Source: Robiginitomaculum sp. (GTDB taxonomy: Bacteria > Pseudomonadota > Alphaproteobacteria > Caulobacterales > Maricaulaceae). From it: DNA of 8,692 nucleotides. The notes below the pieces were generated by a model. The model was not told where the DNA came from, did not search any database, and saw nothing but the letters and a program-made list of their open reading frames with translations. The position numbers and the translations under genes are program-made. The stretch's first letter is position 1, and every line of letters begins with the position of its first letter. Of this stretch, positions 1 to 4,751 are shown one piece after another. Location: contig JAKITZ010000098.1 in NCBI GenBank assembly GCA_021647805.1, positions 1-8,692 on the forward strand, in the 5' to 3' direction.

Positions 1-2
1 TT

Positions 3-56
3 GCCGATGCTTTGATACGATTATGGCGGGATGCCCGTGACGCTGACCGAAAGTAA
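3..56 (+). CDS. C-terminal tail of an unidentified gene, cut by the left edge
   Basis: Only the last 17 codons are present. They read ADALIRLWRDARDADRK and end at TAA (54-56). The other two plus-strand frames hit stops within the first 40 bases, so this is the only frame that could carry a gene in from the left. The charged, helical, Arg/Asp-rich tail looks like an ordinary cytoplasmic protein end, but the family cannot be recognised. It converges on the LuxR-type gene, with 20 bases between the two stop codons and no visible hairpin terminator in that space. It could also be chance open frame. Confidence 0.35.
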   Translation, partial: ADALIRLWRDARDADRK

Positions 57-76
57 ATCTTGATTTAGGTTAGAGT

Positions 77-1204
77 TTAATGAGCAGGTGAGCAGTTAAG
101 TAATTGCCGCAATAATTGCGTGCGAGAAGTAACGTCCGCTTTTGTGTAAACTGAGCGCAAATGATTTTCGACAGTTCGCACAGAGATCATCAAAGCTTGC
201 GCTATTTGGGTATTGGTTAGTCCCTTAGCCAATGACGCAACAATTTCACCTTCGCGTAAGGTCCACTGAAACTGTTTGGTACACCTATTAATGGCAATAT
301 TGCTATGAACAAAGCCAAGCTTAATCACAAACCTGGCTGGCCCGCCTGCTGAAGTTGTTCTGGTTATTTCAAAGTTTATATCTTCGTTCAACGAAACATT
401 GTCTGCGTCGGTACAAGTAAAGTTCACACTAATATATTGGTCTTTATTTCTGCCAAGCGAACCGATAGATCTGGATATTGCTTGCATCAAAAATGGTAAG
501 TCGCCATAGACATTTGCTCTAACGCAATCACTCATATCATGAATTTGCAAAGCTTCGTCGAGAATAATATAACCGGTATCCTTTAAGACAGAACGTAAGT
601 TTTCATTGCTAAGCTTAGACTCTGCCAAGTCCTCCTTAAAAGTAAGACGGGCAATAGTCGAGCCGATAATAGGTATAATACTAAACGCTTTTTGAATGGC
701 AGTTTTTCCAAAATCAGGCATGCCAAACGGACGGTGAAATCCAATAATAATCAGCTGGTTATTGTTAGTAGTTCTGGGTTTAATTGCCAAAGCCAATACA
801 TGACGGATGCCGCTTGGTTTTAGAAAGTCATTATAGTATTCGGTTTTTTCCAAGGTGCGATTATCGCAGACATCAGAAAGGCGATATACATCGGTTTGCG
901 CATCGCCTTGTTTTGTCGGGAGGTTTTCCAATTGCCGATTAACAATTACCGGATCGTCGCGATGAAACTTGCTGACATATTGGTCGTGTACCTTGTTACC
1001 AACACCGTGCGCCAAATTATGACCAATATCGTATCCGCTTTGGTTACGTTTGAAATGCAATAAAGCACTGGTTTCAGCGCCAATATTCTTGGCCACAGAA
1101 TCAAGAAGCGTGTTTTCCAACGCGGCAAAACCATCGCATTCAGCTATCTCTCCGTACATAGCACTAGAGTCGGAGACGGTGTTTGCGTTATTTCTTGAGG
1201 TCAA
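77..1204 (-). CDS. LuxR-family transcriptional regulator with sensor-like N-terminal region
   Basis: A 375-residue protein whose last ~60 residues (about 315-368) are a LuxR/FixJ-type DNA-binding helix-turn-helix. The motif LREGEIVASLAKGLTNTQIA (316-335) is followed by SVRTVENHL (341-349) and a conserved K-x-x-V-x-S-R stretch. Residues ~25-190 look like a GAF- or autoinducer-type alpha/beta sensor domain, with DDPV at 83-86 and an IRHVLALAI strand near 133-141. Residues ~205-240 (GYIILDEALQIHDMS) resemble a PAS-like strand-turn segment. No receiver domain or transmembrane segment is seen, so it is probably a cytoplasmic one-component regulator; the ligand is unknown. The longest frame uses a TTG start at 1204. 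An ATG at 1159 (residue 16) is an alternative, and neither has a strong ribosome binding site. It lies 82 bp downstream of, and on the same strand as, the HxlR-type gene, but appears to have its own promoter. Confidence 0.9.
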   Translation of the reverse strand: MTSRNNANTVSDSSAMYGEIAECDGFAALENTLLDSVAKNIGAETSALLHFKRNQSGYDIGHNLAHGVGNKVHDQYVSKFHRDDPVIVNRQLENLPTKQGDAQTDVYRLSDVCDNRTLEKTEYYNDFLKPSGIRHVLALAIKPRTTNNNQLIIIGFHRPFGMPDFGKTAIQKAFSIIPIIGSTIARLTFKEDLAESKLSNENLRSVLKDTGYIILDEALQIHDMSDCVRANVYGDLPFLMQAISRSIGSLGRNKDQYISVNFTCTDADNVSLNEDINFEITRTTSAGGPARFVIKLGFVHSNIAINRCTKQFQWTLREGEIVASLAKGLTNTQIAQALMISVRTVENHLRSVYTKADVTSRTQLLRQLLNCSPAH

Positions 1205-1222
1205 GCTGATGTTTCTAATCCT

Positions 1223-1260
1223 AAAAATTGATCAACTATTTTCCATGAAAAATCATCAAC
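1223..1260. repeat. Direct repeat pair and palindrome upstream of the LuxR-type gene
   Basis: On the plus strand AAAAATTGATCAAC (1223-1236) and AAAAATCATCAAC (1248-1260) form an imperfect direct repeat about 25 bases apart. The first copy contains the perfect 8-bp palindrome TTGATCAA (1228-1235). The pair overlaps the predicted -10 and transcription start of the LuxR-type gene, so it is a candidate operator, possibly for autoregulation. The stretch is AT-rich, which raises the chance of coincidence. Confidence 0.35.
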
Positions 1261-1266
1261 CGTCAA
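1238..1266 (-). promoter_or_regulatory. Predicted sigma70-like promoter of the LuxR-type gene
   Basis: On the minus strand a TTGACG -35 element (1261-1266) is followed by a 17-base spacer and a GAAAAT -10 element (1238-1243), matching 5 of 6 and 4 of 6 consensus bases. Transcription would start near 1231, leaving a leader of about 27 bases before the TTG start or about 72 bases before the ATG at 1159. This is a motif match by eye only. Confidence 0.4.
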
Positions 1267-1286
1267 GTTTGCTCGGTAAATGGCGT

Positions 1287-1637
1287 TTAAGGATAATCCG
1301 GTAGTTCGGTAATTTTATCAATATACTCAGTACCCCAGTCTTCTAGGGCTCGAAGAATCGGATCAAGAGTTAAGCCAAATTCAGTAAGTGAATATTCAAC
1401 TTTTGGCGGAATTTGCCGATAAATTTTACGATGTATTATTTGATGAGTCTCCAGCTCGCGTAATTGCTTGGTCAGCATTCTTTGACTTACCTGCGGTATC
1501 AATCGCCGCAATTCGTTAAAGCGTCTAGTATCGTTTCTGATGTGGCAAAGTATAATTCCTTTCCACTTTCCGCCAATAATTGCCAATGCAGCTTCGGTCG
1601 GACAGTTCAATATCCGGGTGTTTGATCGTTGGCTCAT
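1287..1637 (-). CDS. HxlR/DUF24-family winged-helix regulator, probable thiol or electrophile sensor
   Basis: A 116-residue protein of typical HxlR length covering the whole winged-helix domain. Family hallmarks are the CPTEAALAIIGGKWKGIIL stretch (12-30), FNELRRLIPQVSQRMLTKQL around 40-59 (the recognition-helix region), and the VEYSLTEFGLTLDPIL wing and C-terminal helix. Cys12 sits at the position of the redox-active N-terminal cysteine of YodB, QorR and HypR; a second cysteine is at residue 31. Members of this family usually act as dimeric repressors or activators responding to quinones, aldehydes, hypochlorite or disulfide stress. The ATG at 1637 is used; the ribosome binding site is weak. 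The gene is divergent from the nitroreductase across 118 bp, which strongly suggests that it controls that gene and itself. The effector is inferred, not shown. Confidence 0.93.
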   Translation of the reverse strand: MSQRSNTRILNCPTEAALAIIGGKWKGIILCHIRNDTRRFNELRRLIPQVSQRMLTKQLRELETHQIIHRKIYRQIPPKVEYSLTEFGLTLDPILRALEDWGTEYIDKITELPDYP

Positions 1638-1674
1638 AATGCTTAAACTTTATCACGGTATACAATATGTGCCT

Positions 1675-1703
1675 ATACTACAAAAATGTGCGTACTTGCA
1701 CAA
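1675..1703 (-). promoter_or_regulatory. Predicted promoter of the HxlR-type gene
   Basis: On the minus strand TTGTGC (1698-1703) and TAGTAT (1675-1680) are separated by 17 bases. The match is moderate (3 of 6 and 4 of 6). The -35 element lies inside the palindromic region at 1687-1705, so a protein bound there would cover it. Confidence 0.3.
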
Positions 1704-1705
1704 GT
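1687..1705. promoter_or_regulatory. Candidate HxlR operator: overlapping inverted repeats in the divergent gap
   Basis: Two perfect, overlapping inverted repeats are visible: TGTGC (1687-1691) with GCACA (1698-1702) around 6 bases, and ACTTG (1694-1698) with CAAGT (1701-1705) around CA. A further copy of ATGTGC lies at 1667-1672, and TATAC is repeated at 1659-1663 and 1674-1678. The palindromes cover the predicted -35 of the nitroreductase (TTGCAC, 1696-1701) and of the HxlR-type gene (TTGTGC on the minus strand, 1698-1703). This is the arrangement expected for a shared operator, but binding is inferred. Confidence 0.4.
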
Positions 1706-1724
1706 GGTTTCTAAGTCATATCTC
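1696..1724 (+). promoter_or_regulatory. Weak predicted promoter of the nitroreductase
   Basis: TTGCAC (1696-1701) and TATCTC (1719-1724) are spaced by 17 bases. The -35 matches 4 of 6 consensus bases and the -10 only its first 3. A weak -10 would suit a promoter that needs activation or is induced under stress. Confidence 0.25.
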
Positions 1725-1755
1725 CGTTTGAAGATGTTTTGAATTGGAGAAAATC

Positions 1756-2358
1756 ATGAATACACAAAAAGCAATTAAAAGCCGGCGCGCAATTAAAAAA
1801 TTTGATGCTAACCATCAAATGCCAAAGAAAATTGAGCACAAAATATTATCCCTTGGCCTGCTAGCACCAACTGCATTTAATATTCAAAATTGGCGATTTG
1901 TGGTGGTAAAAGACAAGCAGCTTCGTCAAGAAATTCAGCAATCGGCATATGGGCAGAAGCAGGTGGTCGATAGTTCGCTATTTATTGTATTGTGCGCCGA
2001 CTTAAAGGCTTGGGAAAAACAGCCAAACAGATATTGGGCAGATGCCGGCCAAGAGGTCAGTGACACAATGTTACCAATGATCGATGGCTATTATCGTGAT
2101 AAAGAACAGGTACAAAGAGACGAGGCAATGCGCTCTTGCGGAATTGCTGCGCAAACTTTGATGTTGGCGGCAAAATCACTTGGCTATGATTCATGTCCGA
2201 TGGATGGGTTTGATTTTGATGCCGTGGGAAAGCAGATAAATCTGCCTGATGATCATGTGGTGACAATGTTTGTAGCGATAGGCAAAGCCGCTGCTTCTGC
2301 TTATCCAAGAGGCGGGCAATTGGACATTGACGAAGTTGTCATAAAAGACAGATTCTAA
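1756..2358 (+). CDS. NAD(P)H-dependent FMN nitroreductase family protein (YodC-like)
   Basis: A 200-residue flavoprotein of the nitroreductase superfamily. Such enzymes act as homodimers in the cytoplasm and use NAD(P)H to reduce quinones, nitro compounds or other electrophiles in two-electron steps. Visible family features are the N-terminal FMN-phosphate site SRRAIKKFD (9-17), the FMN-binding LAPTAFNIQNWRFVVV segment (36-51), YGQKQVVDSS (65-74), KSLGYDSCPMDGF (140-152), which closely follows the YodC pattern, and the C-terminal AIGKAA strand with PRGG. The ATG at 1756 is chosen because GGAG (1746-1749) lies 6 bases upstream; an in-frame TTG at 1744 would overlap that ribosome binding site. 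It is divergent from the HxlR-type regulator and ends 12 bases from the stop codon of the convergent acyl-CoA synthetase. The physiological substrate is unknown. Confidence 0.93.
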   Translation: MNTQKAIKSRRAIKKFDANHQMPKKIEHKILSLGLLAPTAFNIQNWRFVVVKDKQLRQEIQQSAYGQKQVVDSSLFIVLCADLKAWEKQPNRYWADAGQEVSDTMLPMIDGYYRDKEQVQRDEAMRSCGIAAQTLMLAAKSLGYDSCPMDGFDFDAVGKQINLPDDHVVTMFVAIGKAAASAYPRGGQLDIDEVVIKDRF

Positions 2359-2370
2359 GAACTACACGTC

Positions 2371-4008
2371 TTAACTTTGAAGCTCCTTGTTCATCGCATC
2401 ACGCATGACATTCTTTTTTACCTTGCCGGTAACGGTCATTGGAAACTCGTCAACAAACCTGATGAAACTGGGAACTTTGAAGTGGGATATTTGCTCCTTG
2501 CAAAAGGCTTTTACATCATCTTCGGATAAGTTTGCATTTGGGGACAATCTGATCCATGCGCAAACTTCTTCGCCGTATTTTTCGCTGTGCACCCCGAAAA
2601 CTTGCGCTTCGGCAATATCTGGGTGGGTAAACAAGAAGTCCTCTATTTCTCGTGGAAAAATGTTTTCTCCGCCACGAATAAGCATGTCTTTTACCCGCCC
2701 AACAATGTCGCAATACCCCTGCTCATCAATAACGGCCAAATCGCCTGTGTGCATCCAGCCGTCATTATCGATGGATTCGGCGGTTTTTTTCTTATCGTTC
2801 CAATAGCCTTTCATCACCGAATAACCACGGGTGCATAATTCACCTTTAACGCCGCATTTAGTGATGTTGCCCTTCTCGTCAATGATTTTAACTTCCACAT
2901 GCGGGTGAATGCGACCAACAGTGGATACCCGTTTATCCAATGGATCGTCTTTTGAGGTTTGAAAACTAATCGGCGAGGTCTCGGTCATGCCGTAGCCAAT
3001 AGTTACCTCGCTCATATTCATGTCAGCAATTACCCGCTTCATTACCTCAATAGGACATGGCGCACCGGCCATAACTCCGGTGCGTAATGAGGTCAGGTCA
3101 AACCCATCAAAATCAGGGTGATCAAGCATGGCGATAAACATGGTTGGAACGCCATAAACCCCGGTGCATTTTTCTTGTTGTATTGCCTCTAACACCGCTG
3201 CCGGATTAAATTTTTCCGAAGCAAGTACAATGCAGGTTCCGTGCAACACGCCGGCTAATATCCCCATGACCATGCCAAAACAATGGTATAGTGGTACTGG
3301 AACACATAATTTATCAGCCGAGCCAAAATTCTGCGTCAGTCCAGTAAACATAGCATTATTCAATATGTTTTTGTGGCTGAGCGTTGCTCCTTTTGGTGCG
3401 CCGGTGGTGCCGCTGGTAAACTGGATGTTTATTGGATCATTAGCTTGTAAGGTTTTTTGTATTTCATCTAACCGCTGTGGGTTTTTGCTTTGCCCATTTT
3501 GCATAACACTGGCAAAATTGTGATAATTCTTTTGCTGTTGTTCGCTGATAAGGATCAAATGCTCAAGACAAGCAAGATCACCTTGGGTTTTTAAGTCATC
3601 GACCATTTGCACATAATTAGCGTGTTCTGACTTGTTAGCTAAAACCAGTGCTTTACAGCCTACTTTTTCCAAAGCAAACTTTAATTCCCGTGGTCGATAG
3701 TCTGGATTGATATTGACCAAAATCATTCCGGCCAAAGATGTAGCAAACTGTGTAATTACCCACTCGGCACAATTCGGCGCCCAAATACCAATCCGATCGC
3801 CGGGCTTTAGTCCTAATTCCAATAATCCCAGTGCAAAATTTTGTGATTGCACAAGAAGTTCCGCAAAACTTAGCCTTAAACTTTGATGTTTGGATATTAA
3901 AGCTTCGCCATCGGGCCACAATATTGCCGCCCGATGCAAAGCATCACCGATGGTTCCTTGATACAAATCAGTATCAATGGAACCTATTACGTGACTTTGA
4001 TTGCTCAA
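2371..4008 (-). CDS. Acyl-CoA synthetase (AMP-forming), FadD/medium-chain type
   Basis: A 545-residue member of the ANL adenylating superfamily that should activate a carboxylic acid to its acyl-CoA through an acyl-AMP. All core motifs are intact: the phosphate-binding loop TSGTTGAPKG (198-207), YGMTET (339-344), TGD (421-423), the hinge GRVKDMLIRGGENIFP (437-452), and the C-terminal catalytic lysine in TVTGK (Lys529). Overall layout resembles the ACSF2/medium-chain group of fatty and aryl acyl-CoA synthetases; chain length or aromatic preference cannot be read from sequence. The start is a TTG at 4008, supported by AGGAG five bases upstream. It follows the cupin gene by 14 bp, so the two are almost certainly co-transcribed and the product is a plausible next step for the cupin's acid product. 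Its stop lies 12 bp from that of the convergent nitroreductase. Confidence 0.96.
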   Translation of the reverse strand: MSNQSHVIGSIDTDLYQGTIGDALHRAAILWPDGEALISKHQSLRLSFAELLVQSQNFALGLLELGLKPGDRIGIWAPNCAEWVITQFATSLAGMILVNINPDYRPRELKFALEKVGCKALVLANKSEHANYVQMVDDLKTQGDLACLEHLILISEQQQKNYHNFASVMQNGQSKNPQRLDEIQKTLQANDPINIQFTSGTTGAPKGATLSHKNILNNAMFTGLTQNFGSADKLCVPVPLYHCFGMVMGILAGVLHGTCIVLASEKFNPAAVLEAIQQEKCTGVYGVPTMFIAMLDHPDFDGFDLTSLRTGVMAGAPCPIEVMKRVIADMNMSEVTIGYGMTETSPISFQTSKDDPLDKRVSTVGRIHPHVEVKIIDEKGNITKCGVKGELCTRGYSVMKGYWNDKKKTAESIDNDGWMHTGDLAVIDEQGYCDIVGRVKDMLIRGGENIFPREIEDFLFTHPDIAEAQVFGVHSEKYGEEVCAWIRLSPNANLSEDDVKAFCKEQISHFKVPSFIRFVDEFPMTVTGKVKKNVMRDAMNKELQS

Positions 4009-4013
4009 TTTAG

Positions 4014-4018
4014 CTCCT
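4014..4018 (-). promoter_or_regulatory. Strong ribosome binding site that fixes a TTG start
   Basis: AGGAG on the minus strand sits 5 bases before the TTG at 4006-4008 of the acyl-CoA synthetase. It lies inside the 14-base gap after the cupin stop codon. No ATG is available at suitable spacing, so TTG is the likely initiator. Confidence 0.75.
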
Positions 4019-4022
4019 GATC

Positions 4023-4511
4023 CTAGTCGATGTCTGGAAAATCAACGGTAAGGTGATCGGCGCCACCACCGTCTTTTGCCATTTGGTACATCATTTTACC
4101 ATCAACAACAGCAGCAATACTACCATCATCATTATAACCCAATAACGGCCCGTGCATCACCGCAAACATGGTAAATCCACCCGGACTATCAGGTTGATGG
4201 ATAGCTCCGGCAGGCTCCCAAACATAGTGCATTCCAGGGCCGCGATCATCATCATAACCAAATTCACCCTCCAAGATAAGACCCTCAACAGCACCTACAT
4301 GGCCATGGACCGGCGCGTCATTATCCGGCTCAACCTTCAAAATCATAGTATAGCCACCAGTTTTCATATCGACATTAAGCAATTTGAACCAAGTGCCCTC
4401 AATAACCCAAGGTAACCATTTCAAAGCATTAGTATCGAAAAAGACTGAACCTCTTGGTTTGACCGATTTTACGGTCATGGCATCGCTTTTCTTTAATTGA
4501 ATAGTGGACAT
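4023..4511 (-). CDS. Cupin protein of the 2,4'-dihydroxyacetophenone dioxygenase-like family
   Basis: A 162-residue single-domain cupin, probably a cytoplasmic non-haem iron enzyme. LPWVIEGTWFKLL (33-45) precedes the first cupin motif HGHVGAVEGLILEGEFGY (69-86), and the second motif region contains WEPAGAIHQP (98-107). Likely metal ligands are His69, His71 and His105, with Glu76 nearby. The characterised relative cleaves 2,4'-dihydroxyacetophenone with O2 to 4-hydroxybenzoate and formate; many family members are uncharacterised and some are ChrR-like regulatory cupins, so the exact reaction is uncertain. The ATG at 4511 is preceded by AGGGG eight bases upstream. It is the first gene of an operon with the acyl-CoA synthetase and is divergent from the TonB-dependent receptor operon. 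That context supports a catabolic enzyme rather than a sensor. Confidence 0.82.
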   Translation of the reverse strand: MSTIQLKKSDAMTVKSVKPRGSVFFDTNALKWLPWVIEGTWFKLLNVDMKTGGYTMILKVEPDNDAPVHGHVGAVEGLILEGEFGYDDDRGPGMHYVWEPAGAIHQPDSPGGFTMFAVMHGPLLGYNDDGSIAAVVDGKMMYQMAKDGGGADHLTVDFPDID

Positions 4512-4517
4512 AAGTAT

Positions 4518-4528
4518 TTCCCCTTTTG
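4518..4528 (-). repeat. 11-bp leader motif, copy upstream of the cupin gene
   Basis: On the minus strand this reads CAAAAGGGGAA and contains the ribosome binding site of the cupin gene. An identical copy in the opposite orientation (4738-4748) contains the ribosome binding site of the TonB-dependent receptor. The match could reflect shared translational leaders or simply a preferred Shine-Dalgarno context. Confidence 0.5.
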
Positions 4529-4672
4529 TTATTTTTAGCAGTTAACTCAAAACACAACCTGCAATATCTTGCCGCTAATAGGAATGACGAGAACCCCCTA
4601 TATCGGCGATTTTTTTACCACAAATTGCAAGTATTTAATGTGAATTATTACTTATCAAAACGGAAATGAGTA

Positions 4673-4715
4673 GTTTACGCTATTGGCTAAACGTTTCTGA
4701 TCGGGTCAAATTGAC
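4673..4715. promoter_or_regulatory. Candidate operators in the receptor/cupin divergent region
   Basis: The 240-bp gap between the cupin and the receptor holds the perfect palindrome GTCAA-A-TTGAC (4705-4715), 36 bases before the receptor start. A looser inverted repeat lies just before it, GTTTA (4673-4677) with TAAAC (4688-4692). The 11-bp palindrome is placed where a repressor could control the receptor operon. No clear sigma70 promoter could be assigned in either direction, and the rest of the gap is featureless AT-rich sequence. Confidence 0.35.
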
Positions 4716-4737
4716 GCAGGTAGAGTTTTAATATTAC

Positions 4738-4748
4738 CAAAAGGGGAA
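4738..4748 (+). repeat. 11-bp leader motif, copy upstream of the TonB-dependent receptor
   Basis: CAAAAGGGGAA is identical to the inverted copy at 4518-4528. It holds the receptor's ribosome binding site (AAGGGG, 4741-4746), five bases before the ATG at 4752. Confidence 0.5.
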
Positions 4749-4751
4749 GTC

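Noticed and set aside
1239..1251. TTTTC-CAT-GAAAA hairpin as a terminator after the HxlR-type gene
   Set aside because: The stem is only five A/T-dominated pairs with a 3-base loop and no GC core, too weak for a Rho-independent terminator.
1744..1746. Upstream TTG start for the nitroreductase
   Set aside because: The TTG overlaps the GGAG ribosome binding site that serves the ATG at 1756, and the homologous N-terminus begins at that ATG.
2387..2806. 139-codon plus-strand frame inside the acyl-CoA synthetase
   Set aside because: It is antisense to conserved C-terminal motifs of the synthetase and has no supporting start signal or domain.
4711..4739. TTGACG as a -35 element of the receptor promoter
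   Set aside because: No acceptable -10 hexamer lies 16-18 bases downstream, and transcription would begin inside the ribosome binding site. The TTGAC is better read as half of the palindrome.
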